Assembly: GCA_964433755.1 (NCBI GenBank)
Contig: CAYSSR010000003.1
Coordinates: forward strand, 1 to 64,000
Source: JAUVXJ01 sp964433755
GTDB lineage: Bacteria; Chloroflexota; Anaerolineae; UBA7937; B3-Chlor
Reading direction: 5' to 3'
DNA: 64,000 nucleotides
The notes under the pieces are model-generated. The model was not told where the DNA came from, searched no databases, and was given only the letters and a program-made list of their open reading frames with translations. The position numbers and the translations under genes are program-made. This document shows, piece after piece, positions 34,276 through 44,027 of this stretch. Within the stretch, counting starts at the first letter, position 1. Every line of letters begins with the position of its first letter.

Positions 34276-37200
34276 CTCAGCGCCGGAGAATCCATTCATA
34301 GGACCGCGCGCCTTTGGCGTGGCCGATCGCGACCTCTTCTTTGGCAGGGAACAGGAGGCTAGTGATCTCCTATCGCTGACAATCGCCCACAGTGTCGTAC
34401 TCTTTTGCGCCAAGTCCGGAGCCGGAAAGACATCGCTCGTCAATGCCGGCCTAATCCCCCTTCTAGAGAAAGAAGGCTTTGAAGTGCTCTCGGGTCGGGT
34501 CGCGGGGCTGGTTCCCACGGGGATTGAGTTGGATGAGATCACAAACCTGTACGTGTACAACTCCCTTTTGAGCTTCGCCGACACCGCGCTCCGTCCCGAG
34601 GACCTATTGGGGAAATCGCTTGCCACCTTTCTAGAAGAAAGAACCGCGGTAAGGGAGAGGGAAGTAGCCGAGGCGCCGCGAGCACTCGTCTTGGATCAGT
34701 TCGAAGAACTCTTCACCGTTTATCCTCGGCACCGGCAAGAGCGCGACGCCTTCTTTGAGCAACTCGGGGGAGCACTTGAGCGAGACACACTACTGCGGAT
34801 TGTGCTTGTTCTACGAGAGGAATATGTGCCCTATCTGCATCGTTACTCGCGTGTGCTGCCTGAATGGCCACTGACCAGCTATCGGATGGAGCGACTAGGG
34901 AGGGCAGCCGCGCTTGAGGCGATCAAGCGACCACTGGCTCGCTCCGGGCGATCCTTCTCTCCGGGGGTCGCCGAGACACTCGTCGATGATCTCCTCAAAG
35001 TCCGAGTCTCCCGGTTCACCGAACAGGGAGCTGAGGTCCTCGAGGTCGCGGGAGAGTTTGTGGAGCCAGTGCACCTTCAAATCGTCTGTGAGGGGCTCTG
35101 GTCCGCACTGCCACCAGAGGCCATGATTGTCACGCAGGACCATCTGCGCGAGTCAGGCACAGTAGACTCGGCGCTCAGGCAGTTCTACGAGGACGGCATA
35201 CGGGCGGCGCATGGCGAGACACTCGTCGCCGAGCGTGCTCTTCGGAGATGGTGCGGTAAAGCGCTGATCACACCACTGGGGATGCGGGGCAGAGTCCCGC
35301 GGGGCGAGGACGAGAGCGGTGGAATTCCAAACCCGGCGGTAGAGGTGCTGGAGCGGCAACGCCTGATTCGAGCCGAACAATGGTCCGGCGCCCCATGGTA
35401 CGAGCTCACGCACGATCGCCTGATTGAACCGATTCTGGCGTCGAACGAGCAGGCTGAGCGCGAGCACGAGCGGGAAGAGCTTGAGCGTGCCGCGCGAGAG
35501 GAGACCCGAAAGGAACGGCGCCGCGCCATCAGCCTGATCTTGGTGGCCTGTGTCGCGGCGTTGGTTTTCGCAGGCCTATTCGCGTTGAGCTACATACAGA
35601 GTCAACGTCAGACCAACGAAGCGGACCGCGAAGCACGCAATGCCATGGCTCTGCAGTACGCGGCTCGAGTCCCAGGGGCACTGGCGGCGGACTCAGAACT
35701 GGGCCTACTTCTAGCCATGGAGTCTATATCCGTCACCTACTCTGTGGACGGAAGCTACAAGGTCGAGGCGTACGCCGCACTGTGGCAAGCATTGGACAGC
35801 CCACCCTACGTGGTCCTGCGGGGCCATACCGGGTCAGTGAACTCCGCCCACTTTGACCCGCAGGGACAACAGATCCTGACGGCCAGCGCGGACAAGACCG
35901 CGAGACTCTGGGATCTCGCCGGCGAGCCCGTGGCGATACTTGTGGGTCACAAGGCCGCAGTCCTCACTGCTAGGTTCAGTTCCGATGGACGGTACGTCCT
36001 AACCGCAAGCGAAGACTCGACAGCGCGCCTGTGGAGCATGAGCGGCGACCTAGTCGCGGAGTTCTTGGGCCACGATGGCCCGGTCAACGACGGCGTGTTC
36101 GGTCCGTCTGTGGAAGGTGAGCCGTCTAGCGAACTCATACTCACAGCAAGCGCGGACACCACCGCTCGCGTCTGGGACACCGCGGGCAATCCCATTGCGA
36201 CTCTTAGTGGTCACACTGGCCCAGTGAACAGCGCCGTCTTCAATACGGCAGGCGACCTGATTGTCACAGCGAGCGCCGACGGGACTGCGCGTCTCTGGAG
36301 TCCCGATGGCACCCCCGTCGCCACCCTCGCGGGCCATACGGCGCCGGTCAACTACGCCGAATTCAGTCCTGACGGCGAACTCGTCTTGACGGCCAGCGAG
36401 GATGGCACCGCTCGCTTGTGGAACCTGATGGGCCGTAGTGTTGCCAGCATTTCTGGGCACACCAAGCCGATCAGCCACGCCGCCTTCAGTCCCGACGGGG
36501 ACCGCGTTGTCACAGCCAGCGCTGACGGCACCGCTCGTCTCTGGGACGTGCAGGGTCGACCGGTGGTCATCCTCGCGGAGCACTCGGGCCCGGTCAACCA
36601 CGTGGCCTTCAGCCCGGATGGAGTGCTGATAGCTACCGCCAGCGCCGACGGCAACATTCGGCTCTGGCACAGGGATGGCCAAGCGCTGGGAGCTCTCAGT
36701 GGCCGCAATGCTGAAGCCCTGTATGCCGATTTCAGCCCTGACAGCCAGGTGGTCGTCACGGGAAAAGCTGGCGGTGCCGCACGTGTACATTACATCTCCA
36801 TAGAGCAGATGATGGCACTGGCACGAACCCGTGTCACTCGCAGCCTGACACCAGAAGAACTCCAGACCTACGGCGGTGAGACACTGCTCGTGCCAACCCC
36901 CGTACCCACGGAACGACCAACCGCCACCACTGCTGCACCGTCTCCCCCGCCGCTGCCGATCGCTAGCGTTCCAGTGTTCCCTGACATGGTGTTCATTCCC
37001 GCTGGCGCTTTTCAGATGGGCAGTTCACAGGAAGAGATCGACTACGCTTTATGGCTGTGTCAGGAGTACCAGGACTCTGATCGCTACGAGTGTGAGCGCG
37101 CGGCATTCGAGGATGAGTACCCAGTAAGGGCAGTGTACCTCGATGACTTCTTCATTGATGTTCATGAGGTCACCAATGGCGACTACCGGGAATGTGTCGA

Positions 37201-37741
37201 AGCAGGGATCTGCGCCCCACCGAAGGAAGTCTGGTCTGGCACGCGCGATAGATACTTCGGGGAACCGGAGTACGACGACTATCCTGTCATCTGGGTTAGC
37301 TGGAATGACGCACAGACGTACTGCGAGTGGGCAGGAAAGCGATTGCCGACGGAGGCAGAGTGGGAGAAGGCGGCTCGAGGAACCGATGGGCGTCTCTGGC
37401 CGTGGGGAGACGAATGGAGTGAGGACAGACTGAACTGCTGCGAGAGCATCGGCAACACGACGCCCGTCGGAAGCTACCCGTCCGGCGTCAGCCCCTACGG
37501 CGTCCAAGACATGGCAGGCAACGTATGGGAATGGGTCTCCGACTGCTTCCAATACAAGTACTACAGTTTGGGCCCAGACTCCAATCCCACAGGACCCATC
37601 TGCGGGGCTGACGCAGACGTGCTCAGGGTCCTCCGAGGCGGTTCGTGGTCCTACCCTCCTCGCTACGCGCGCACTGCTGATCGTAGCCCAAACCTGTCAA
37701 GCAACCGATACCCGAACATCGGATTCCGCTGCGCGATGTAG
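34265..37741 (+). CDS. STAND NTPase with TM segment, WD40 propeller and FGE-sulfatase domain
   Basis: 1158 residues. Domains in order: an nSTAND-type NTPase (~10-400; Walker A AKSGAGKTS near 47-55, Walker B LVLDQFEELF near 141-150); a single hydrophobic membrane-type helix (~418-441); eight WD40 repeats (~512-845), seven clear ones ending ARLW[D/S/N] and a degenerate eighth; a Pro/Thr linker; and a C-terminal formylglycine-generating-enzyme-like domain (~907-1158; FIPAGAFQMGS, GKRLPTEAEWEKAARG, MAGNVWEWVSD, LRGGSW, IGFR). STAND proteins assemble on ligand binding and activate an effector; propeller and C-type-lectin-fold FGE domains are typical sensor ends. The ATG at 34265 lies inside the SIR2 gene's last codons. 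Function as anti-phage sensor is inference. Confidence 0.88.
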   Translation: MGTNSAPENPFIGPRAFGVADRDLFFGREQEASDLLSLTIAHSVVLFCAKSGAGKTSLVNAGLIPLLEKEGFEVLSGRVAGLVPTGIELDEITNLYVYNSLLSFADTALRPEDLLGKSLATFLEERTAVREREVAEAPRALVLDQFEELFTVYPRHRQERDAFFEQLGGALERDTLLRIVLVLREEYVPYLHRYSRVLPEWPLTSYRMERLGRAAALEAIKRPLARSGRSFSPGVAETLVDDLLKVRVSRFTEQGAEVLEVAGEFVEPVHLQIVCEGLWSALPPEAMIVTQDHLRESGTVDSALRQFYEDGIRAAHGETLVAERALRRWCGKALITPLGMRGRVPRGEDESGGIPNPAVEVLERQRLIRAEQWSGAPWYELTHDRLIEPILASNEQAEREHEREELERAAREETRKERRRAISLILVACVAALVFAGLFALSYIQSQRQTNEADREARNAMALQYAARVPGALAADSELGLLLAMESISVTYSVDGSYKVEAYAALWQALDSPPYVVLRGHTGSVNSAHFDPQGQQILTASADKTARLWDLAGEPVAILVGHKAAVLTARFSSDGRYVLTASEDSTARLWSMSGDLVAEFLGHDGPVNDGVFGPSVEGEPSSELILTASADTTARVWDTAGNPIATLSGHTGPVNSAVFNTAGDLIVTASADGTARLWSPDGTPVATLAGHTAPVNYAEFSPDGELVLTASEDGTARLWNLMGRSVASISGHTKPISHAAFSPDGDRVVTASADGTARLWDVQGRPVVILAEHSGPVNHVAFSPDGVLIATASADGNIRLWHRDGQALGALSGRNAEALYADFSPDSQVVVTGKAGGAARVHYISIEQMMALARTRVTRSLTPEELQTYGGETLLVPTPVPTERPTATTAAPSPPPLPIASVPVFPDMVFIPAGAFQMGSSQEEIDYALWLCQEYQDSDRYECERAAFEDEYPVRAVYLDDFFIDVHEVTNGDYRECVEAGICAPPKEVWSGTRDRYFGEPEYDDYPVIWVSWNDAQTYCEWAGKRLPTEAEWEKAARGTDGRLWPWGDEWSEDRLNCCESIGNTTPVGSYPSGVSPYGVQDMAGNVWEWVSDCFQYKYYSLGPDSNPTGPICGADADVLRVLRGGSWSYPPRYARTADRSPNLSSNRYPNIGFRCAM

Positions 37742-37757
37742 GAGAGCGCTGGGATGC

Positions 37758-37958
37758 TCAGCAACTGCGCGCCTGGCCGCTCTCCAGATTCCCTTCCTCA
37801 TCTCTGGAGTAGCGCCGGCCTCTCTCCTCGACCACCGCTGAGGCGTGTTCCCTCTCGGCCTTGCACCAGGGGCACTCATCGCCTTCGTAGGGAAGATGGC
37901 AGACCCTGCAGATCCTCTGTGGGGTCTGGGCCTCTTCGTTCGACTCCTCACCGGCCAC
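37758..37958 (-). CDS. Small zinc-ribbon protein
   Basis: 66 residues from a GTG at 37958 preceded by GGGGAGG. It contains C-x2-C-x8-C-x2-C (CRVCHLPYEGDECPWC), a compact zinc ribbon, followed by a charged tail. The frame is open further upstream (to 38006), so the start is uncertain. Function unknown; the short length and neighbourhood give no clue. Could be spurious, though the ribbon is well formed. Confidence 0.5.
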   Translation of the reverse strand: MAGEESNEEAQTPQRICRVCHLPYEGDECPWCKAEREHASAVVEERGRRYSRDEEGNLESGQARSC

Positions 37959-38029
37959 GAGACCACCTCCCCTAGCTACTACGTCGCCACAACTCGACGA
38001 AGACAAGCACAGACTGCGCCACGGAAGGA

Positions 38030-38773
38030 CTACAATCCGACCTTGTCCTCCCAGCGGTCGATGGCCTCGGCGGCGTTCTCCATGTGAACAGCACCGCTTT
38101 CCAGATACTCCGCCGCTTCAAGTATGGCGCCCAGGTTCTTGGTCTGACAGGCATCCTGAAGCAACAGGAAGCCCTGCTCGAAGTCGGCGAGCGCAGCAAC
38201 CAGCTCCGTGTAGGCCTCCATCAGATCCGGGTCGGCCACCGGCGGTGCACCCACTTCATCGAGCCCCTGCTGCACCTCGTCGATGGTCGCCACCACTACG
38301 TCCACCCCTGTGCAGATGGCGAGGATGTCTGCCGACCCACTCCCGAGCCCGAGCTGATCGAGAGTGGTCACCATCTCCTCCAGAGGCTCCGCCACCTCTT
38401 CCCTCAGAGCCATGGCGTAGTCCCAGAGCGCCACAAGTTCCGGGTCCACCGCGGCGGTGGGTACGGGAGGAGCGGGCGTCTGGGTCGCCTCGGGGGGCGG
38501 TGCGCTCGGCTCCTCGGTGGGGGTGGCAGCTGGAGGCTCCGGCGTCGCTGTCTCTTCTCCTGCCGCCGGCACCACCAGAGTGTTGGTCGGAGTCGGCGCC
38601 TCGGGCGCAGCCGTCTCGGCCACCAGGGGCGTGATCTCCTCCAGGGGCGGAGCAGTGGCCTCTTCCTCGGGCGGTTCGGCCGGCTCCACGTTGACGGACA
38701 CAGCGGGGATAGTGCACCCTCCCATCACGAGACACACGACAGCCAGTAGTGTGAGATAAGCCCGAACGTTCAT
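38030..38773 (-). CDS. Hypothetical lipoprotein with Pro/Thr-rich linker and helical C-terminus
   Basis: 247 residues. Lipoprotein signal (YLTLLAVVCLVMGGC, lipobox Cys at ~20), a ~85-residue Pro/Thr/Glu/Ala linker, then a ~135-residue predicted all-helical domain (WDYAMALREEVAEPLEEMVTT, LMEAYTELVAALADFEQGFL). AGGAGG lies ahead of the ATG at 38773. No family recognised. Likely surface anchored; divergent from the DUF362 gene. Confidence 0.8.
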   Translation of the reverse strand: MNVRAYLTLLAVVCLVMGGCTIPAVSVNVEPAEPPEEEATAPPLEEITPLVAETAAPEAPTPTNTLVVPAAGEETATPEPPAATPTEEPSAPPPEATQTPAPPVPTAAVDPELVALWDYAMALREEVAEPLEEMVTTLDQLGLGSGSADILAICTGVDVVVATIDEVQQGLDEVGAPPVADPDLMEAYTELVAALADFEQGFLLLQDACQTKNLGAILEAAEYLESGAVHMENAAEAIDRWEDKVGL

Positions 38774-38897
38774 CGTGCCTCCTTCTGCAAGCGCTGGGGA
38801 AACGTAGTGAGCGCTATTGTAGCTGGTGTGGCCCTCTTTGGCAACACCTCGCAGCCCATTTTCCACCATCTCGACCCAGATTGGTACCCTTTTACCA

Positions 38898-38926
38898 TTG
38901 ACTGTAGCTGTCACCGCGTGTAGAAT
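38898..38926 (+). promoter_or_regulatory. Sigma70-type promoter for the DUF362 gene
   Basis: TTGACT (38898-38903), 17-bp spacer, TAGAAT (38921-38926), with the gene start at 38967. Good spacing and close to consensus. Confidence 0.75.
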
Positions 38927-38966
38927 GGGGCCGCTCTCCTGCCGATCTGGCCACGAGGACGAACCG

Positions 38967-40427
38967 ATGACTGCCGCTAGTGCCCACAGCGTCAGACGTA
39001 TCTCACGCAGACAGTTCCTGCGCCTCTCCGCCCTCCTGGCGGGTCTGACGACCCTGAGACCACGACCACCTTTGTTGGCAGCGGTCACCGCTCCCAGGCC
39101 CAAGGTGGTGCACGCCTATTGCGCCCGAGCCACCACCTGGGATTTCTCCACCGGCTGGTGGGGCGACTACGTGAGCCAGGCAGTGGTCAGTGAGATGGTG
39201 GATCGCGGTCTGATGGAGCTCACGGGCAGAAAGGGCCGTGCAGGGGCCTGGAGCGCTCTGCTCCCCAACTACACCTCAGGCCAGAGGGTGGCTGTCAAGG
39301 TCAACCTCAACAACGCCCGTGCCGTGGCGGACAGTGACAACGTCATCGACGCCCTCATCGAGCCGGTGAACGCGGTGATCGCCGGTCTGACCGAGTTTGG
39401 TGTTGCAGAAGCGGACATCTGGGTCTACGACGCAGTGAGGTCCATCCCTGCCCGCTTCCAGAATGGCTGTGACTACCCAGGCGTCAACTTCTCCGGCGAC
39501 TCGACCAGCAACCCCCAGAGCTTCAGCTCCACAGAGACGGTCAGCTTCGACACACCACCCGGCGAGCCAACCCTGGCCGACCAGCGCATCAGCAACGTTC
39601 TGGTCAACGCCGACTACCTGATCAACATGCCCATCATGAAGAAGCATCGCGCCGCGCTGGTTACCCTCTCCTTCAAGAACCACTTCGGCAGCATCCACTA
39701 CTGCGCTGCTCTGCATCAATACACGTTCCCCTACGAGGACGACTTCACCTCGACCTACAACCCTCTGGTGGACATCTACAAGAACCCGCACTTCGTGGGC
39801 AAGACGGCGCTGACCATCGGCGACGGGCTGTACGGGAGCCGCGTCGACCAGTCATCTGTGCCGGAGCGATGGACCACGTTCGCCAACGACGCACCTCGTA
39901 GCCTCTTCTTCTCTCAGGACCCAGTAGCCATCGACTCCGTGATGTACGACTTCCTGGAGGCGGAGGCCGGAGTGCCGGACCATGCAGACGACTACCTGGC
40001 CCTGGCGGACGAGGCGGGGCTGGGAGTCTTCGAGCATCGTGCGCCCGGCGCCCTGGACCCCGAGGACTGGTACGCTCAGATAGACTACGTCTACGTCGAC
40101 GTTGACAGCTACGTCAGGCTGCGGGGCCTGTGGAGGGACGGCACGGCGTACCTCTCGTGGACCAAGCCTCTCCATCCTGACCTGGCTGGATATCGTCTCT
40201 GCTACTCCAGCGAGAGCGGCGGTGACGTGGATCAGGGAGCATCGCCCATCACTATCGCCGATCCCGACCAACTGTCCTACGAACTGACCGGCTTGAGCGA
40301 CTACTGCCTCTATCAGGCCTGGATCGAGCCCTACAAGGGCGGCGGACAAGCCCTGGGAGAGTCGAACCGGCTCCCCATCCTTCCTACGGACATTCTCTGC
40401 TACCATCCTCTGGCTAGCGCCAGATAG
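38967..40427 (+). CDS. Tat-exported DUF362-domain protein
   Basis: 486 residues. A twin-arginine signal (SRRQFLRLS near residues 12-20) implies export in folded form. The body matches the DUF362 family: VAVKVNLNN, then ADYLINMPIMKKH and SFKNHFGSIHY, then TIGDGLYG and DPVAIDSVMYDFL. The last ~100 residues look like a fibronectin-type beta domain (DGTAYLSWTKPLHPDLAGYRL). DUF362 proteins are often linked to iron-sulfur or redox metabolism but have no assigned reaction. GAGGA precedes the ATG. Confidence 0.85.
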   Translation: MTAASAHSVRRISRRQFLRLSALLAGLTTLRPRPPLLAAVTAPRPKVVHAYCARATTWDFSTGWWGDYVSQAVVSEMVDRGLMELTGRKGRAGAWSALLPNYTSGQRVAVKVNLNNARAVADSDNVIDALIEPVNAVIAGLTEFGVAEADIWVYDAVRSIPARFQNGCDYPGVNFSGDSTSNPQSFSSTETVSFDTPPGEPTLADQRISNVLVNADYLINMPIMKKHRAALVTLSFKNHFGSIHYCAALHQYTFPYEDDFTSTYNPLVDIYKNPHFVGKTALTIGDGLYGSRVDQSSVPERWTTFANDAPRSLFFSQDPVAIDSVMYDFLEAEAGVPDHADDYLALADEAGLGVFEHRAPGALDPEDWYAQIDYVYVDVDSYVRLRGLWRDGTAYLSWTKPLHPDLAGYRLCYSSESGGDVDQGASPITIADPDQLSYELTGLSDYCLYQAWIEPYKGGGQALGESNRLPILPTDILCYHPLASAR

Positions 40428-41155
40428 CGGAGGGCGGCGGTCCGGATCCACGCATCCCCGTGTGTGAGATACAGCAGGACCACAATTCCGTGAGCATGCC
40501 GCCTCAGCCCGGTTCGACTGAAGCCATGTGCCACGCGAGGGTGTGGAATAATGGCATCGCATTCGCCGTTGGCCGCACCCTGAGTAGTCCTGAGTAGCTG
40601 CGAAGCAGCGTACCGAAGGACGTATCGAAGGGCCGGGCCAGCGGCGAAACCAGTGCGAACCGGCTCGAAGGCATATCCTGCGCCTCCTTCTTCCACACCC
40701 CCCCACGCCGAGGTTGCCCCCTCCCCGATTCCGTGATACAATGCACTTGGCAGCGGCGGACGGGATGGTCTGCCCGTCTCCACCCACCCCGGCTGGCGGC
40801 TGACGCGCGTCGCGGACAACCCCAGTCAGGATACACCGAGGCGCCAGCACTTGCACCCCAGCCGGCGGGCTCTCTTTTGTGCGGTAGTCATGACTCGACG
40901 AAACGACGCAGCTTCGCGAAAAGCCTTCCCCTAGAGAGGAAGAGAAGACTGCCCCGGATATGATGGTTGGGCCGCGTCCGGCTCCGCCACCTTCGAATCC
41001 GAGGACGTCTTCTCCATACGCTCAGCGGCAGGGCAAGCCCCACTTACGGCGGCAGAGCAACCTCGACGTTGATGGCCCGGCGGGTGTACCCCCGTCCCAA
41101 TGCGGATCCTGAGCCGAGCCTGCCTCTTGAGTTCTCTCCGCGAGGAGACAACAAG
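40428..41155. other. Intergenic region, no gene seen
   Basis: About 730 bp between the DUF362 gene and the B12-domain gene. Frames here have no coding character. A short G+C stem followed by TCTCTTTTG lies near 40859-40878 but is too weak to call a terminator. Confidence 0.4.
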
Positions 41156-42802
41156 ATGAAGACCGTCGTCGCCGCAGCGCTGGGCGAATGCGTCCACGTT
41201 GCGGGAATCATGAACTTTCTCCGCCTGGCCGAGGCGGCCGGGTGGCGCACGGTCTTCCTGGGCCCCGCCGTGCCCATCGGCAAGGTGCTGGACGTGGCGC
41301 GGCGCGAGAAGGCCGACCTGGTGGGTGTCTCCTACCGGCTGACGCCGGAGACGGGAGAGCGGTTGCTGGGCGAGTTTGCAGAAGAGGCAGACGACCTGAG
41401 AAAGGCTGGAACGAGGTTCGCCTTCGGAGGCACGCCGCCCGTCGCATCGCGGGCGCGGGCCATTGGCTTCTTCGAACGGGTCTTCGACGGCACCGAGACG
41501 GTGGAGATGGTACTGGCCTACGCCAAAGGTCAGGTGCACACCGATCTGGTGGAGGAGGATTACCCCCAGGGCGCAGTGGAGCGTATGGCCTGGAAGGCAC
41601 CGTATCCCATCATTCGCCACCATTTCGGGCTCCCCACCCTGGAGGCGACCCGCGAGGGTATCGAGCACATCGCCGAAGCCCAGATCCTGGACGTGATCTC
41701 GCTGGGCACAGACCAGGACGCCCAGGCCAACTTCTTCCATCCAGAGCGGCAGGACCCTCGTCGAACCGGGGCGGGTGGAGTGCCCGTGCGCTCGGCGGAT
41801 GACTACCGCACGCTCCACGCCGCCAGCAGGCGCGGCAACTACCCGCTCCTGAGAACGTACTCGGGGACGGATGACTTCATCCGGTTGGCGGAGATGTACC
41901 TGGAGACCATCAACAACGCCTGGTGCGCCATCCCCATCTTCTGGTTCAACCGGATGGACGGACGAGGCCCCTGGGACCTGGAAGGCTCCATCCGTGAGCA
42001 TCAGCGTGTCATGTCCTGGTACGGCGAGCGCGGTATCCCCGTCGAGCTCAACGAGCCCCACCACTGGGGGATGCGCGACGCTCCGGATGTAGTGTTCGTC
42101 GTCGCCGCCTACCTCTCGGCCTACAACGCCCGATCCTTCGGCGTGAAGGACTACATCGCCCAGTTCATGTTCAACAGTCCGCCCGGCCTCTCCGACAGCA
42201 TGGACCTGGCCAAGATGCTGGCCTGCCTGGACCTGATCGAGCCTCTCGCGGGGCCTGATTTCCACATCTGGAAGCAGACGCGCACCGGACTGCTCAGCTA
42301 CCCTGTGGATTTGGACGCGGCGCGTGGGCATCTCGCCGGGAACGTCTATCTCCAGATGACCCTGAGGCCAGAGATTGTACACGTGGTGTGTTTCAGCGAG
42401 GGCCACCACGCTGCCACGGCAGAGGAAGTCGTCGAGGCCTGCAAGCTGGCCCGGCGGGCCGTCGAGAACGCACTTCGGGGACAGCCGGACATGAGCTTCG
42501 ACCCTGTCGTTCAGGGGAGGAGGAAGGAGCTGGTAGAGGAAGCCGGAGTCACGCTGAGGGCCATTGCCGATCTGGCCAAGCCAGACGGGGAAGACCCGCT
42601 GACGGACCCGGCCGTCTTGACGCAAGCTGTAGCCACAGGGCTGCTGGATGCACCGCACCTCCTCAACAACCCTTTTGCTCGCGGCGAGATAGTGACTCGT
42701 ATAGACGAACGTGGTGCCTGCGTGGCGGTGGAGCCGACCGACGGCCGCCCCATATCCGAAGCAGAGAGAATCGCCAACCTCGAGATCTCGTTTCCAGCAT
42801 GA
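41156..42802 (+). CDS. B12-binding-domain protein with mutase-like C-terminal barrel
   Basis: 548 residues from ATG 41156 with GAGGAG upstream. Residues ~1-115 form a cobalamin-binding Rossmann domain: the lower-ligand His lies in GECVHVAG near residue 14, then VGVSYRL near 60 and FAFGGTPP near 90. This matches D-x-H-x2-G ... S-x-L ... GG except that the Asp two residues before the His is Cys. The remaining ~400 residues have a TIM-barrel-like look (ILDVISLGTDQDAQANFF, LLRTYSGTDDFIRLAEM, FNRMDGRGPWDLEG) reminiscent of glutamate-mutase-type catalytic subunits. Substrate unknown. It is followed closely by an opine-dehydrogenase-like gene, suggesting an amino-acid pathway. Confidence 0.65.
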   Translation: MKTVVAAALGECVHVAGIMNFLRLAEAAGWRTVFLGPAVPIGKVLDVARREKADLVGVSYRLTPETGERLLGEFAEEADDLRKAGTRFAFGGTPPVASRARAIGFFERVFDGTETVEMVLAYAKGQVHTDLVEEDYPQGAVERMAWKAPYPIIRHHFGLPTLEATREGIEHIAEAQILDVISLGTDQDAQANFFHPERQDPRRTGAGGVPVRSADDYRTLHAASRRGNYPLLRTYSGTDDFIRLAEMYLETINNAWCAIPIFWFNRMDGRGPWDLEGSIREHQRVMSWYGERGIPVELNEPHHWGMRDAPDVVFVVAAYLSAYNARSFGVKDYIAQFMFNSPPGLSDSMDLAKMLACLDLIEPLAGPDFHIWKQTRTGLLSYPVDLDAARGHLAGNVYLQMTLRPEIVHVVCFSEGHHAATAEEVVEACKLARRAVENALRGQPDMSFDPVVQGRRKELVEEAGVTLRAIADLAKPDGEDPLTDPAVLTQAVATGLLDAPHLLNNPFARGEIVTRIDERGACVAVEPTDGRPISEAERIANLEISFPA

Positions 42803-42839
42803 ACGTGACCAAGCGACCCTAGAGAGGAGTACAGGGCTG

Positions 42840-43982
42840 ATGACCGAAGACACGCGCTACACCGTTATCGGTGCCGGGCACGGCGGGAAGGCCATGGCAG
42901 CCCACCTGGCCCTGATGGGCTTTCCTGTCACGCTGTACAACCGCACACCTGAGAACGTGGCCGCCATCAAAGCCCGGGGTACGATCCATCTCACCAGCTA
43001 CGAGGGAGGTCCCCACGGGTTTGCGGAACTGTCCTTGGTCACCTCAGACACGGCCGAAGCTCTCCAGGAGGCCCAGATCATCATGGCCGTGTTGCCCTCC
43101 TCTGCCCACGCCGATGTGGCCAGGAAGTGCGCCTCCCACCTCCACGATGGGCAGATCCTGGTCCTCAATCCCGGCCGGACTGGTGGCGCGCTGGAGTTCG
43201 CCAAGGTCCTCAGGGATCACGGGTGTCAGGCTGACGTCACCATCGCCGAAGCCGCGACCTTCATCTACGCCAGCCGGTCCGAAGGCCCTGCTGAGTCGCG
43301 CATCTTTCGCATCAAGGACGCGGTGCCCCTGGCAGCGCTGCCGGCAACCAGAACAGAGATGGCGCTGGAATCCATCCATTCAGCTTACCCCCAGTTCATC
43401 GATGGAGTGAACGTGTTGCACACCGGCCTGAACAACATGGGAGCCGTCTTCCACCCCGCCCTCACCCTCCTCAACGCAGGACGCATCGAATCGACCAGGG
43501 GGGAGTTCCAGTTCTACATCGACGGCGTGACCCCTGCGGTGGGCCGCGTGCTCGAAGTGCTGGACCGCGAGCGCGTGACGGTGGCCTCGGCCCTCGGCAT
43601 CCGTGCCCAAACCGGGCTGGAATGGCTGAAGATGGCCTACGATACTACCGGCGCCGACCTCACCGAAGCCATACACAACCAGCCTGGCTACAGGGGGATC
43701 ATGGCACCCCGCACCCTCCGCCACCGTTATCTCTTCGAAGATGTGCCCATGAGTCTCGTGCCCATGGCGGCCTTGGGACGAAGGTACGGGGTATCGGTTC
43801 GGGGCATGGACAGCATCATCCGCTTGGCCTGCTTCGTCCACCACACTGACTACTGGCGGCGCGGGCGGACACTGGACAAGCTGGGAATAGAGCAGTTGAG
43901 CGTCGGCGAGTTGACGAGGTACGTCAACGAAGGCGTCGCCCCCAGAGGGTCGATGTGGGCACCCACCAGGGTGCGCTCTTGA
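42840..43982 (+). CDS. NAD/NADP octopine/nopaline dehydrogenase-family protein
   Basis: 380 residues. The N-terminal Rossmann fold begins YTVIGAGHGGKAMAAHLALMG (G-x-G-x2-G near residues 10-15), with substrate-region motifs IIMAVLPSSAHADVA and LNPGRTGGALEF. The C-terminal helical domain has LHTGLNNMGAVFHPALTLLN, carrying the N-x2-x-H catalytic pattern of opine dehydrogenases. The family reductively couples amino acids with 2-oxo acids or runs the reverse. It is 37 bp downstream of the B12-domain gene with GAGGAG before the ATG; the two are likely an operon. Confidence 0.82.
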   Translation: MTEDTRYTVIGAGHGGKAMAAHLALMGFPVTLYNRTPENVAAIKARGTIHLTSYEGGPHGFAELSLVTSDTAEALQEAQIIMAVLPSSAHADVARKCASHLHDGQILVLNPGRTGGALEFAKVLRDHGCQADVTIAEAATFIYASRSEGPAESRIFRIKDAVPLAALPATRTEMALESIHSAYPQFIDGVNVLHTGLNNMGAVFHPALTLLNAGRIESTRGEFQFYIDGVTPAVGRVLEVLDRERVTVASALGIRAQTGLEWLKMAYDTTGADLTEAIHNQPGYRGIMAPRTLRHRYLFEDVPMSLVPMAALGRRYGVSVRGMDSIIRLACFVHHTDYWRRGRTLDKLGIEQLSVGELTRYVNEGVAPRGSMWAPTRVRS

Positions 43983-43994
43983 GGTAGCTTCCTG

Positions 43995-44027
43995 AGACCT
44001 CGGAGTTCTTGAAGAACTCCAAGGTCT
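43995..44027. repeat. REP-like palindrome, copy 1
   Basis: 16-bp arms (AGACCTCGGAGTTCTT at 43995-44010; right arm 44012-44027) around a single G, with one mismatch. Same family as the palindrome at 45010. It lies 13 bp after the opine-dehydrogenase-like stop codon and could terminate or stabilise the transcript. Confidence 0.8.

Noticed and set aside
36050..36790. Minus-strand frame within the WD40 region
   Set aside because: Periodic because it is the antisense of the WD40 repeats; not a gene.
40967..41155. Extended N-terminus of the B12-domain protein
   Set aside because: The extra 63 codons have no homologous look and a GAGGAG-ATG start at 41156 begins exactly at the Rossmann domain.
40931..42853. 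640-residue minus-strand frame
   Set aside because: Mirror frame of the B12-domain gene, high in Arg/His/Val with no recognisable motif.
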